Positions 6,862 to 14,370 of a stretch of DNA of 56,791 bases are shown here, one piece after another. The DNA lies in IMG/VR virus record IMGVR_UViG_3300030060_005193, positions 1-56,791 of that record. One strand, 5' to 3'. Position numbers and translations under genes: made by a program. The stretch's first letter is position 1. Each line of letters starts with the position of its first letter. Origin of the DNA: a virus. The notes beneath the pieces are model-generated. The model was given only the letters and a program-made list of their open reading frames with translations, was not told the origin of the DNA and made no database searches.

Positions 6862-7965
6862 ATGATTAAGCAAATGAAAAAAATAGGCAACGCAACCCTA
6901 TATTGTGCTGATTGCAAAGACGTTTTGCCTTTATTAAAAGATATAGACGCTTGTGTAACAGACCCGCCCTATGGTCTATCGTTTATGGGCAAGAAATGGG
7001 ATTATGATGTGCCTGACGTGGATATTTGGACGCAAGTACATGATGTATTAAAGCCTGGTGCACATCTTTTATCATTTTTTGGCTCTCGCACTTATCACAG
7101 AGGAACTATACCGATTGAGGACGCAGGATTTGAAATCCGCGACCAAATTATGTGGCTTTATGGTAGTGGTTTTCCAAAGTCCTATAACATAGCTAAAGGC
7201 ATTGAGGGCAAGTTAAAACACGGAACAGCAAATTGGAAAGATTGGAATAAATTAGACGGAGATTTGGTAGATAGCAAAATAGGCTACAGTAAAATGCAAC
7301 ATAAACAAGGTTACAGAGATAAAGACTATTCTGAAAAAAAACATATTCAGAATGTAAAATTTCACACCAAAGAAGCACAACAATACGAGGGTTGGGGTAC
7401 GGCTTTAAAGCCAGCACATGAGCCGATTGTTATGGCGAGGAAACAATTTAAAGGCAGTGTTGCTGAGAACGTGTTAGAGCATGGTACTGGTGGAATTAAT
7501 ATAGATGAGTGTCGGGTTGGCACAGATGATAATTTATCTGGTGGTAGTGGTAGGATTGGTGGTTTTGCAGGTAAAACGCAAGGCGGTGAGTTATCAGATT
7601 ATAAAGTATCAGGTAACGAGCAAGGCAGATTCCCAGCCAATGTCATGCACGATGGTTCTGAGGAAGTGCAGGAGATATTTGAGGACAAAGCACGATATTT
7701 TTATTGTGCGAAAGCAAACAAAAAAGATAGAGATGAGGGTAATGAACACCCTACAGTTAAGCCAACGGAGTTGATGAAATATTTATGTCGCCTGGTAACA
7801 CCGAAAGGTGGTGTTGTGCTTGACCCATTTATGGGTAGTGGTAGCACAGGTAAGGCGGCGGTTATGTCGGGTTTTAAATTTGTAGGTATAGAAATGGACG
7901 AGGAATATTTTGAGATAGCATGTGCTAGGATTAAGAAAGCACAAGAACAGAGAAAATTATTCTGA
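6862..7965 (+). CDS. DNA N6-adenine/N4-cytosine methyltransferase
   Basis: 367 residues. DPPY at 34-37 is catalytic motif IV and comes before the SAM-binding DPFMGSGSTG (from 321), so this is a beta-class (N4/N6) DNA methylase of the N6_N4_Mtase family. HPTVKP before motif I is typical. A central variable region (about 115-275) should contain the target recognition segment. It lies two bases after the primase-helicase, so it is probably co-expressed with replication. No restriction endonuclease partner is adjacent, so it is likely an orphan that protects or marks phage DNA. Confidence 0.85.
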   Translation: MIKQMKKIGNATLYCADCKDVLPLLKDIDACVTDPPYGLSFMGKKWDYDVPDVDIWTQVHDVLKPGAHLLSFFGSRTYHRGTIPIEDAGFEIRDQIMWLYGSGFPKSYNIAKGIEGKLKHGTANWKDWNKLDGDLVDSKIGYSKMQHKQGYRDKDYSEKKHIQNVKFHTKEAQQYEGWGTALKPAHEPIVMARKQFKGSVAENVLEHGTGGINIDECRVGTDDNLSGGSGRIGGFAGKTQGGELSDYKVSGNEQGRFPANVMHDGSEEVQEIFEDKARYFYCAKANKKDRDEGNEHPTVKPTELMKYLCRLVTPKGGVVLDPFMGSGSTGKAAVMSGFKFVGIEMDEEYFEIACARIKKAQEQRKLF

Positions 7966-8090
7966 TGATTGAGCTGCTAAAAGAGATAATTTGCATATCA
8001 GCTGTTACCTTTCTCTCAGTGCTGGCCGCATCAATATTATTAGTCGGCTTGGCTGTCTTAATTGCGGATAGGAACATAAATGACAAATAA
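7965..8090 (+). CDS. Small single-span membrane protein
   Basis: 41 residues. The ATG overlaps the methyltransferase stop (TGATGA), indicating coupled translation. Residues 9-34 form one hydrophobic helix, and the tail ADRNINDK is polar. No family recognised. The overlap and clean hydrophobic profile support a real gene, but length limits certainty. Confidence 0.5.
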   Translation: MIELLKEIICISAVTFLSVLAASILLVGLAVLIADRNINDK

Positions 8091-8287
8091 GGCGTTAAAA
8101 GGGTATAGCACAGGGTATAGTAAAAAAAGCTGTACCCTTGCTGAAAGCCTTACTAATACTGGGTTAATACTATATAAGGGTATAGTGTATTATATATATA
8201 TATATTACTTAACTAGCGTAAGATTACATTCTTACGGGTTACATAATAGGTATAATAGAAGTGCTATGCACTCTACACTGTGCACTT
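8091..8287. other. AT-rich intergenic region with repeats and a TATAAT
   Basis: GGGTATAG occurs at 8101, 8113 and 8178, followed by an alternating TA tract (8189-8204). CGTAAG and CTTACG (8217-8236) form an inverted repeat around an 8-base loop, and TATAAT lies at 8251-8256, 31 bases before the next ATG. It looks like a control region for the 8288 and small-terminase genes. Confidence 0.35.
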
Positions 8288-8443
8288 ATGGGTAAGGGTT
8301 CTAAAAGAAGACCAGGTAAGCAATCGGTTTATAATCGTGAGTGGGATAAAATATTTAAACGCAAGAAAGTTAAAGCAAAGTGTGAGAAATGTGGAAAGTA
8401 TATTGCGATACAAGATATTAAGACACATGAGTGCAAGGAATAG
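8288..8443 (+). CDS. Small zinc-finger-like protein
   Basis: 51 residues from ATG 8288. The N-terminus is very basic (GKGSKRRPGK) and the C-terminal half has CEKCGK, then THECKE, giving a C-x2-C ... H-x-C zinc site. It is likely nucleic-acid binding. It sits directly before the small terminase gene with a two-base gap, so a packaging or transcription role is plausible but unproven. Confidence 0.55.
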   Translation: MGKGSKRRPGKQSVYNREWDKIFKRKKVKAKCEKCGKYIAIQDIKTHECKE

Positions 8444-8445
8444 AT

Positions 8446-8952
8446 ATGCCAAAGAAGATTAAGAAACAACCAATCGCCGATGCGCCATTGCAATTTGATA
8501 AAGACAAGGAGCATGGCTTAACCGAAATGCAGGCCAGCTTTGTTTGGCATTACACCGAAGGTGCATGCGGTATGACCGAGGCAGCCAGAAAAGCTGGTTA
8601 TGAATTTCCAAGTCAGTCGGCGAATAAACTATTGAACGGCAAGACATATCCAAATGTGGTTAAAGCAATAAGAATAAAACAAGATGAGCTAGCAGAAAAG
8701 TATGCAATCACACCACAGAAGACTGGCACTATGTTGTGGAAAGTAATGGAGAGTGCATTTGAAAAAGGACAATACAATGCTGCGGTATCAGCAATCAAAG
8801 AGCTTAATCAACTCGCTGGTTTATCTATCAATCGGTCGCAGAATATAAACATCAACGCTAACCTAGAGAAGATGAGCAGGGAGCAAATCAAGGAGCGATT
8901 AGGAAGATTACTCGGCGCAGATGTTGAGGATTATTCGCCTAAAGATAAATAG
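8446..8952 (+). CDS. terS: Terminase small subunit
   Basis: 168 residues from ATG 8446, preferred over GTG 8431 because AAGGAA sits at the right distance. LTEMQASFVWHYTEGACGMTEAARKAGYE is the N-terminal helix-turn-helix region of the Terminase_2 family, which recognises the packaging site; the later helices would oligomerise (SINRSQNININ onward). It is unusual in lying about 20 kb from the large subunit gene at 29186. A terminator follows immediately. Confidence 0.8.
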   Translation: MPKKIKKQPIADAPLQFDKDKEHGLTEMQASFVWHYTEGACGMTEAARKAGYEFPSQSANKLLNGKTYPNVVKAIRIKQDELAEKYAITPQKTGTMLWKVMESAFEKGQYNAAVSAIKELNQLAGLSINRSQNININANLEKMSREQIKERLGRLLGADVEDYSPKDK

Positions 8953-8964
8953 AAATAAAACTAA

Positions 8965-8999
8965 CTCTGGCGCCCGCGCCCAGAGAAAAGTTTTTTTTT
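8965..8999 (+). terminator. Rho-independent terminator
   Basis: CTCTGG (8965-8970) pairs with CCAGAG (8980-8985) around a GC-rich loop. AAAAG and a run of nine T (8991-8999) follow. It closes the rightward transcript that contains the primase-helicase, methyltransferase and small terminase genes. Confidence 0.75.
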
Positions 9000-9000
9000 A

Positions 9001-9321
9001 AGGAAAAAAAGGCATGCTCCAAAAAAGCACGGCATATCAACAACTTACGACAGATATTTAGAGTTATACTTTAGTGCAACTATGTGCAACATGTGAGCAC
9101 AGCAGTAACGCCAGTAATATTGGAGTCCCTAGAGACCGCTTTTTTCTGGGGAAAAACCGATTAAGGGACCCCTACCACCCCAAATATCGGCAAGGCCTTT
9201 GCAGTTGTAGCTATAACTAGGTTTGATACATTGAATCACTAGAAAAACTCAACGCAAAAAAATTTTAAAATAATTTTTATAATCGTTTGCAATTTTTTAT
9301 AAGTTTTGGCAGACTTATACC
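9001..9321. other. Non-coding region, candidate packaging or control site
   Basis: No convincing gene in 321 bases. It contains GTGCAAC at 9074-9080 and 9084-9090 (10-bp spacing, like the promoter ladders elsewhere), GGGG at 9148-9151 facing CCCC at 9169-9172 and 9178-9181, and a near-palindrome at 9203-9218 (AGTTGTAGCTATAACT). The end is extremely AT-rich. Its place directly after the small terminase gene makes a pac or cos site possible; this is inference from position only. Confidence 0.35.
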
Positions 9322-9741
9322 ATGCCGATTAACTCCAGAAATAAAGGCGCACAATTTGAACGCGACATAGCAAAAATTTTAAATAATTTTTTTTCTGAAA
9401 ATAATATTGATTTTAAAACAAAACGTAACTTGGACCAGTACCAAGAAAAAGATTTATGTGATTTAGATATACCCTTTCATGCGGTTGAGTGTAAATTCTA
9501 TAAAGAAGGCGAATGGCTGAAACAAGCCTGGTGGAATCAAGTTTGCAGCTCCAGTAATGGTAGGATTCCAGCCTTGATATTTAAGTTCAACCGCAGACCC
9601 ATCCGAGTTTGCATACCCTTGTATGCTATGAACCTAGACTGGCCACAAGAAGATGACAAAATTTGCGTCATGTCTATTGAGGACTGGTTAGATGTTCTAA
9701 AAAAGAACTGGAGAAACTATGACAGCTACTTTAAAACCTAA
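9322..9741 (+). CDS. PD-(D/E)XK Holliday-junction-resolvase-like nuclease
   Basis: 139 residues. NKGAQFERDIAKIL at the start supplies the conserved Glu of the Hjc/VRR-like endonuclease fold, RNLDQYQEKDLCDLDIP the Asp, and HAVECK the E-x-K of the active site. The family resolves branched DNA before packaging. It overlaps the downstream oxygenase gene by 23 bases. Confidence 0.65.
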   Translation: MPINSRNKGAQFERDIAKILNNFFSENNIDFKTKRNLDQYQEKDLCDLDIPFHAVECKFYKEGEWLKQAWWNQVCSSSNGRIPALIFKFNRRPIRVCIPLYAMNLDWPQEDDKICVMSIEDWLDVLKKNWRNYDSYFKT

Positions 9742-10273
9742 TCACGGCGTAACTGGACTATCTATCACTCAAGATGAAGTAGATTTATTCTTAGATTACC
9801 TGGTTGAATCTGAACCTGTGCAGGCAAAAGTGCACGAAAGCGCTAAGGAAACAGCAAATACTGATATTCGTGATGCTGAAATACATTATATTGATGCTAA
9901 AGAGGACAGATTGTATAGAATCCTCAATAAAATAGCGGTTTCTGCTAACAAATACTTCAATTATGAGATAGATGGCATAGAAACAGCACAAATTATCCAC
10001 TATAAAGCACCGAGTAACGGCTATGGCTATCATATTGACATAGGACCCGACGGTACAGCTGCTACTCGCAAGATAAGTATGACACTTGCCCTTAATAATG
10101 AGTATGATGGCGGCGAATTATGCTTTAGGACTAGCGATAATGCTAGTTGCACGCGACCGCAGATAGGTGAAATAGTTGCTTTTAGCTCTTTTATCTCGCA
10201 CCAGGTCAAGCCTGTAACCAAAGGCGACCGATATGTCGTTGTTGCTTGGTTTACTGGCCCGCCGTTTCGCTAG
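9719..10273 (+). CDS. PKHD-type 2OG-Fe(II) hydroxylase (PiuC-like)
   Basis: 184 residues covering the whole compact catalytic domain. His105-x-Asp107 (GYHIDIG), His161 (ISHQVKPV) and Arg171 (KGDRYVVVAWFTGP) are the expected iron and 2-oxoglutarate ligands; NEYDGGELCF is the usual strand before the distal histidine. PiuC-like hydroxylases are widespread in marine phages. The overlap with the nuclease gene suggests joint expression. The substrate is unknown. Confidence 0.85.
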   Translation: MTATLKPNHGVTGLSITQDEVDLFLDYLVESEPVQAKVHESAKETANTDIRDAEIHYIDAKEDRLYRILNKIAVSANKYFNYEIDGIETAQIIHYKAPSNGYGYHIDIGPDGTAATRKISMTLALNNEYDGGELCFRTSDNASCTRPQIGEIVAFSSFISHQVKPVTKGDRYVVVAWFTGPPFR

Positions 10274-10365
10274 AAAGCAGGCGTAAATAGTTTAATTAAA
10301 TTTTTTAAAGCATTATCGCTTAGATGCCTTAAATGTTCTGGTATTTTTCTTCTATCTACTTTCAT
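10270..10365 (-). CDS. 31-residue small protein
   Basis: Tiny leftward gene with a strong AAGGAG ribosome site before ATG 10365 and an ATGA overlap with the stop of the upstream gene. The peptide is basic and helical (IPEHLRHLSDNALKNLIKLF). It converges on the oxygenase gene with a four-base overlap. Confidence 0.5.
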   Translation of the reverse strand: MKVDRRKIPEHLRHLSDNALKNLIKLFTPAF

Positions 10366-10580
10366 TCCTTCTCCTTATAATATTTTTCTACTATAAAAAC
10401 CGCTTGTCTGTTTGCCTCGTCTGCCATTTCGTGCAAAGCATCAATTTCTTTTAAAATACTATCACGCTCAAAAAGATTTGTAACATTTGGCAAGCTATCC
10501 TCTAGCTTTTCAACCTCGTCGTTACACAAATCACGCAACCTTTGCGCTACCTTTTCTATCTGGACAACCTTATCTGTCAT
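10362..10580 (-). CDS. Hypothetical coiled-coil protein
   Basis: 72 residues, almost entirely helical with heptad-like spacing (VEKLEDSLPNVTNLFERD), no membrane segment. Member of the leftward small-gene block 10270-11928. Function unknown. Confidence 0.6.
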   Translation of the reverse strand: MTDKVVQIEKVAQRLRDLCNDEVEKLEDSLPNVTNLFERDSILKEIDALHEMADEANRQAVFIVEKYYKEKE

Positions 10581-10597
10581 TTTGTTTCTCCAAGTAT

Positions 10598-10897
10598 TTA
10601 TAATCCAGCGTCTTTTAATTTTTTTACAAGTTTTGCCATAATGGTATAACTTAGCTCTTCTTCAAATATAAATTTATACAGGCTGCCCCAAAAAATTTTA
10701 TATTTTTCTGCAACCTTTCTAATAATTTTTATATTTTCTTTTTTGTTATCTATATATTGACGACCATTTTTTTCTTGAACTAAATATGGTTGCATAATTT
10801 TTTGTATTTTATTTTGGTAAATATGTATTTCATCAATAGTTACTGGCACACAATCGTCAATATTAAACTTTTTTTTAGAAAAACAATTAAGCTTCAT
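10598..10897 (-). CDS. Hypothetical protein, related to 10887-11111
   Basis: 99 residues, very lysine-rich. The segment KYKIFWGSLYKF near the C-terminus resembles KYNCYWGALQQL in the gene just upstream, so the two are probably diverged tandem duplicates. Overlaps that gene by 11 bases. The pattern could be a small helix-turn-helix (K-Y-x3-W-G-x-L), but this is tentative. Confidence 0.6.
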   Translation of the reverse strand: MKLNCFSKKKFNIDDCVPVTIDEIHIYQNKIQKIMQPYLVQEKNGRQYIDNKKENIKIIRKVAEKYKIFWGSLYKFIFEEELSYTIMAKLVKKLKDAGL

Positions 10898-11111
10898 TTT
10901 GTTTCTCCAATATTTTTTCTGCTGTTTCTACAGACTTTTTAATACTTTTTAAACTTTGATTTGATAATTGTTGTAATGCTCCCCAATAACAATTATATTT
11001 TTTAGATAAATATCTACAGGTAGCAATTTCACCTATACCTTGACTTGTATAAGATTTTATTTCTTCTGCAATAATCTCTCTTGCTTTTTTTATATCATCA
11101 GCATCAATCAT
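10887..11111 (-). CDS. Hypothetical protein, KYxxxWGxL motif
   Basis: 74 residues from ATG 11111, chosen because the preceding 49 codons have no ribosome site and overlap the neighbouring gene in another frame. The central IATCRYLSKKYNCYWGALQQL resembles a recognition-helix region and matches the downstream gene product in pattern. Function unknown. Confidence 0.55.
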   Translation of the reverse strand: MIDADDIKKAREIIAEEIKSYTSQGIGEIATCRYLSKKYNCYWGALQQLSNQSLKSIKKSVETAEKILEKQNEA

Positions 11112-11322
11112 TTTCTTTCTCCAATATTTCTGCTTTCTTATTTTTAAATGCCTGGATAATTTTTGCATGTAACTTTGCATCGGTACCCTTAATGACATCC
11201 AGCTGCGACTTGTTACGCAAATAATAGCTCTCCAAACATTCAACGCTTTTGTTGCCATCCATAAAAGTTATAAATGCCTCAGTAAGATATTCTGCAAAGT
11301 CTTGTTTCATTTTTTTATTCAT
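11104..11322 (-). CDS. Hypothetical helical protein
   Basis: 72 residues, charged, predicted helical, ending in a basic/acidic coil. Overlaps neighbours by eight bases on both sides, as expected of a compact operon. No recognised domain. Confidence 0.6.
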   Translation of the reverse strand: MNKKMKQDFAEYLTEAFITFMDGNKSVECLESYYLRNKSQLDVIKGTDAKLHAKIIQAFKNKKAEILEKEND

Positions 11323-11725
11323 ATCTAGTTAGAGTAATTTTTGTTTGGCCATCAACTGTTTTAGCAACTCTTAAAACTCTGTACCCGCATCTGCGAGTTG
11401 CCTGGTAAAAATTTGCTGCATCTTTTGGACAAGCAAATATAGCGCTATCACCAACTTTTAATTGTCTTGCCTCATTACCCCATCCTGCATAAAATTTACC
11501 CTTTGTATAATCATAAGCGATAGCACCTTCAATTAATTTACCGAATTGCGCGTTGTATTTTATTTCTTGAGCTATCTGATTTTTGGATGGCTTTGGATTA
11601 GAAAAAGCATCTATCTTCATTTGCAGCAAATCTAGCCTAGCGTTCAGTTCAATAAACTCAACTCGCATATCATGCACAATCGCTGCAATTTCTGTTGCGT
11701 CTTTTATTAATTCTTTTTTATCCAT
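11315..11725 (-). CDS. Hypothetical protein with N-terminal coiled coil
   Basis: 136 residues. Residues 1-40 form an amphipathic coiled coil; the remainder is beta-rich (KLIEGAIAYDYTKGKFYAGW, then a C-terminal TKITLTRYE). Overlaps the upstream stop by one base. No family recognised. Confidence 0.6.
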   Translation of the reverse strand: MDKKELIKDATEIAAIVHDMRVEFIELNARLDLLQMKIDAFSNPKPSKNQIAQEIKYNAQFGKLIEGAIAYDYTKGKFYAGWGNEARQLKVGDSAIFACPKDAANFYQATRRCGYRVLRVAKTVDGQTKITLTRYE

Positions 11726-11928
11726 TAGTGCAACCTGTTCTTAAAACTAATGCCGACTATGTTGCCGTTCATAGCCTCTATCTCTTTCCACAACTCAATC
11801 TCTTTTTCTGTCATATCCTTGGGTGATATATCGCCATAAGGTTTGTTGTGTTTGTTTGCCAGGTATCTCATAAAGATACCTTTCATTAAAGGTCCTACCC
11901 AATTCTTTACATGTTTTGGTTCGCTCAT
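11725..11928 (-). CDS. Hypothetical protein, first gene of leftward block
   Basis: 67 residues with a short GGAG ribosome site seven bases before the ATG. It is the promoter-proximal gene of the leftward operon fed by the shared promoter at 11960-11988. No recognised domain. Confidence 0.65.
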   Translation of the reverse strand: MSEPKHVKNWVGPLMKGIFMRYLANKHNKPYGDISPKDMTEKEIELWKEIEAMNGNIVGISFKNRLH

Positions 11929-11959
11929 AATTTACTCCAATTAATTAATTACAAAAAAG

Positions 11960-12011
11960 ATTATATAATAATGTATAAATAGTTGCAAATATTTATGAAA
12001 CTGTTATTATT
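11960..12011. promoter_or_regulatory. Bidirectional promoter sharing one palindromic TTGCAA -35 box
   Basis: TTGCAA at 11983-11988 reads the same on both strands. Leftward, it is followed after 17 bases by a perfect TATAAT (forward ATTATA, 11960-11965). Rightward, it is followed after 16 bases by TATTAT (12005-12010). The leftward block (67-aa gene at 11928) and rightward block (12046) would thus depend on the same -35 hexamer. Confidence 0.65.
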
Positions 12012-12045
12012 GTATTGTGAGTAACAAATTAAATAAGGAGGAAAT

Positions 12046-12207
12046 ATGGAAGATAACGAATCAGTAAAAATAACTTGCGAAGAATGTCATGGTAGCGGAG
12101 TATCAAGAACTATGAATGGAGATATGGGAGTTGATAGTTGTTGGTGTTGTGATGGTTATGGATATTACAGAGAATACTACACTGTTGAAAAAATAAATAA
12201 GGAGTAA
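12046..12207 (+). CDS. DnaJ-type zinc-knuckle mini-protein
   Basis: 53 residues with two cysteine knuckles: CEECHGSG (from residue 11) and CWCCDGYG (from residue 32). This is the CxxCxGxG repeat of the DnaJ zinc domain without any J domain. An AAGGAGG site lies upstream and the gene is first behind the bidirectional promoter. A related knuckle occurs in the protein at 1167. Probable role: zinc-stabilised protein or nucleic-acid binding; unproven. Confidence 0.65.
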   Translation: MEDNESVKITCEECHGSGVSRTMNGDMGVDSCWCCDGYGYYREYYTVEKINKE

Positions 12208-12209
12208 AT

Positions 12210-12395
12210 ATGGAAAACCTAGAACAATTAAAACAGGAAAGGACCAAATATATCAAAGCATATAGAAACTGCACACCTTATAAAAATCAAACACTGCAAG
12301 AATTTGCAGAAATGAGAAAAGGTTTTGGTAGAAAGCACCAAGAGCTAGATAAGCAAATTAAAAAAATTCAAAGAAACATAAGGAGTAAAGCATGA
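12210..12395 (+). CDS. Small basic coiled-coil protein
   Basis: 61 residues, strongly basic and helical (KQERTKYIKAYRN ... KQIKKIQRNIRSKA). GGAG precedes the ATG. Overlaps the next gene by four bases. No family recognised. Confidence 0.6.
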   Translation: MENLEQLKQERTKYIKAYRNCTPYKNQTLQEFAEMRKGFGRKHQELDKQIKKIQRNIRSKA

Positions 12396-12682
12396 ACAAT
12401 GAAGACAAAGTTTGGTATATAAAAGTTGATGGCAAAGATGTGCCTATTTCTAAAAAGGGGGGTTGGGTAAAAATTGATGGTGAAGATGTATGGACACATA
12501 ACGAATTATTACCAAACGATACATATAATCAAAAAAGAGTAGATAACTTTACTAAAAATATGAACGAAGCGATTGAAAGTTACGAAAAGGAAATAAAAGA
12601 CCTAGAACAACAAAGAGATAGAATAAAAATTATGTATCAGGATTTAATAAGAAAAGAAGAAGCAAAATTAAACAAGGAGTAA
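12392..12682 (+). CDS. Hypothetical protein with C-terminal coiled coil
   Basis: 96 residues. Two short beta repeats at the N-terminus (WYIKVDGKDVPI and WVKIDGEDVWT) look like an internal duplication, followed by a long charged coiled coil. AAGGAG ribosome site. Function unknown. Confidence 0.6.
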   Translation: MNNEDKVWYIKVDGKDVPISKKGGWVKIDGEDVWTHNELLPNDTYNQKRVDNFTKNMNEAIESYEKEIKDLEQQRDRIKIMYQDLIRKEEAKLNKE

Positions 12683-12685
12683 ATA

Positions 12686-12895
12686 ATGGCAATAAATAGA
12701 AACTTTAAAGATATTGAGGAGGCAAGAGATTGCATAAGGCAAATTGCTGCGACACTCAATCCGCATAAAGCTGTGATAAAACAAAAACGCGTTGACATAG
12801 TTGTTGGCAACGATAACGACTATGACCTGTTGACCAAAGGGTTGGTTGGCATGAAGAACGTAAAATGGATTGGCATAGAAAAGGAGGAAATGTGA
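12686..12895 (+). CDS. Hypothetical small protein
   Basis: 69 residues, soluble, alpha/beta pattern (AVIKQKRVDIVVGNDNDYDLL). AAGGAG upstream. Its stop overlaps the GTG start of the methyltransferase-like gene, suggesting coupled expression. Confidence 0.6.
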   Translation: MAINRNFKDIEEARDCIRQIAATLNPHKAVIKQKRVDIVVGNDNDYDLLTKGLVGMKNVKWIGIEKEEM

Positions 12896-13554
12896 AAATA
12901 TTAATAGCCTGTGAAACCAGTGGAATTGTTCGTGAGGCTTTTCTTGCAGCTGGCCACAACGCTTGGTCGTGCGATATATTAAAATCAGACACATCAACAA
13001 ACAGACATATCCAGGACGATGTTAGAAACGTTCTTGTTATGGATGATTGGGATATGTTGATGGTTGCCCACCCGCCGTGCACTAGACTTTGTTTGTCGGG
13101 CGCTAGGTGGTATAAGGTTCCTCCACCAGGTAAAACATTAGAACAAATGGAGCAAGAACTAATAGATGGTTGCAAGTTGCTGTCTGACCTTTGGAACGCA
13201 GATGTGCCCAAAATTGCTATTGAAAATCCAATAATGTTATCCAGAGCAAGAAAAAAAATCCAAGAAATATCTGATAGAGAGTTTCCCTGGAACCCTACAC
13301 AATATGTTCAACCCTACGAATTTGCAGAAAGCATAGATGCAGAAGACAACATAACAAAGAAAACAAGTCTTTGGCTAAAGAACCTGCCGCCACTAATACC
13401 GACAGGAACGCTTACAAAAGAAACAGCTAGGGACGATATACACAAAGCACCTCCAGGACCAGATAGATGGAAAGTAAGAAGTAAGTTTCATCATGGCATG
13501 GCTAAAGCTATGGCAGAACAATGGGGTGGCAATTTAATTAAGGAGGCAGCATGA
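12892..13554 (+). CDS. DNA C5-cytosine methyltransferase-like protein
   Basis: 220 residues from GTG 12892, chosen for the AAGGAGG directly upstream. ILIACETSGIVREAFLAAGH is a motif I-like SAM site; HPPCTRLCLSG contains the Pro-Cys (Cys63) used as the nucleophile in C5 methylases; IAIENPI replaces the usual ENV motif. It is short compared with stand-alone Dcm enzymes (~300-470), and no separate target recognition domain is evident. This compact family is common in phages. It could methylate phage DNA or modify free nucleotides; the chemistry is inferred from motifs. Confidence 0.65.
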   Translation: MKILIACETSGIVREAFLAAGHNAWSCDILKSDTSTNRHIQDDVRNVLVMDDWDMLMVAHPPCTRLCLSGARWYKVPPPGKTLEQMEQELIDGCKLLSDLWNADVPKIAIENPIMLSRARKKIQEISDREFPWNPTQYVQPYEFAESIDAEDNITKKTSLWLKNLPPLIPTGTLTKETARDDIHKAPPGPDRWKVRSKFHHGMAKAMAEQWGGNLIKEAA

Positions 13555-14339
13555 TTGAACCAAGAAAGCAAGTAAACAATATCTATGGCTATATCAGAGT
13601 ATCATCTGAGCAACAGGCCAAAGACGGCTCTTCACTTGAGGAGCAAAAGAAATCTATTGAGCAGTTTGTTGCAAGCAAATACAACGGTCGCAAGGTAGAT
13701 AAGTTTTTTACTGACGCTGGCATTAGCGGCATGAAGCCTTTACTAGAAAGACCAGGCTCCAGAGAGTTGACCGATGTCATGGACAAGCATGATGTAATAA
13801 TAGCAACCAAACTAGACAGACTTGCTAGGTCTTTTTTAGAAATGGTTAATATGATACCAACGCTTGAAGAGTCAGGCATCACACTTTATTTTTGTGATAT
13901 GTTTGGTGATATACCAGTTGTTTTGCCCAAAGAGACAGAAAAGACAGGTCTTGAGGCCAAAATGGATATGACCAGAATTGCAAACCAACAACTGATAACT
14001 AATATGGCTATGTTTGCCGAGATAGAAAGAGAAACGATTATGTCCAGGCTAAACGGTGGCAAGTTAGTTTATGCGGAAAAAGGCTACTCAATCGGTGGTC
14101 AAACACCCTTTGGCTATAAGAAAGAGTATGATAACTCTGGTAGCAGACGCAGAACTAAGCTAGTACCGATACCAGAAGAGCAAGCGGTGTTAAAACATAT
14201 CTATGCTTTACGAGCTAAAGGACTAGGAGCTAGAAAGATAGCGAAACAGATACAAAGCTTACATCCAGGCTATGAGGAGTTTCCGTATCACAAGGTCCAC
14301 AGGATTTTACAAAGAAAATTCCAAGGCCTGCACGAATAG
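13551..14339 (+). CDS. Serine recombinase (resolvase/invertase family)
   Basis: 262 residues. YGYIRVSSEQQ carries the catalytic serine (Ser18) and Arg16; TKLDRLARS is the conserved Arg-containing helix, and MAMFAEIERETIMSRLNGGK the E-helix. Residues ~195-262 form a small recombinase-type DNA-binding region (ARKIAKQIQ, HKVHRILQ). The ATG has AAGGAGG and overlaps the previous gene by four bases. It could integrate the phage, invert a segment or resolve multimers. No repressor or obvious att core is seen, so a temperate lifestyle is not shown. Confidence 0.85.
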   Translation: MIEPRKQVNNIYGYIRVSSEQQAKDGSSLEEQKKSIEQFVASKYNGRKVDKFFTDAGISGMKPLLERPGSRELTDVMDKHDVIIATKLDRLARSFLEMVNMIPTLEESGITLYFCDMFGDIPVVLPKETEKTGLEAKMDMTRIANQQLITNMAMFAEIERETIMSRLNGGKLVYAEKGYSIGGQTPFGYKKEYDNSGSRRRTKLVPIPEEQAVLKHIYALRAKGLGARKIAKQIQSLHPGYEEFPYHKVHRILQRKFQGLHE

Positions 14340-14358
14340 ATTAATCTGACAATTTAGT

Positions 14359-14364
14359 TATAAT
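14359..14364 (+). promoter_or_regulatory. TATAAT -10 box, probable leaderless start
   Basis: A consensus TATAAT ends six bases before ATG 14371, with no ribosome binding site between. This is the same geometry as at the gene starting at 37. No good -35 box is seen at 17 bases. Confidence 0.5.
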
Positions 14365-14370
14365 CAGTTT

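Noticed and set aside
8080-8295. A 71-codon rightward open frame
   Set aside because: It runs through the alternating TA tract and repeats of a control region, has low-complexity Tyr/Ile-rich product and lacks a ribosome site; the small genes at 7965 and 8288 explain the region better.
9287-9320. TTGCAA promoter for the nuclease gene at 9322
   Set aside because: No -10 box at 16-18 bases; the only TTATAC abuts the ATG, too close for a start site.
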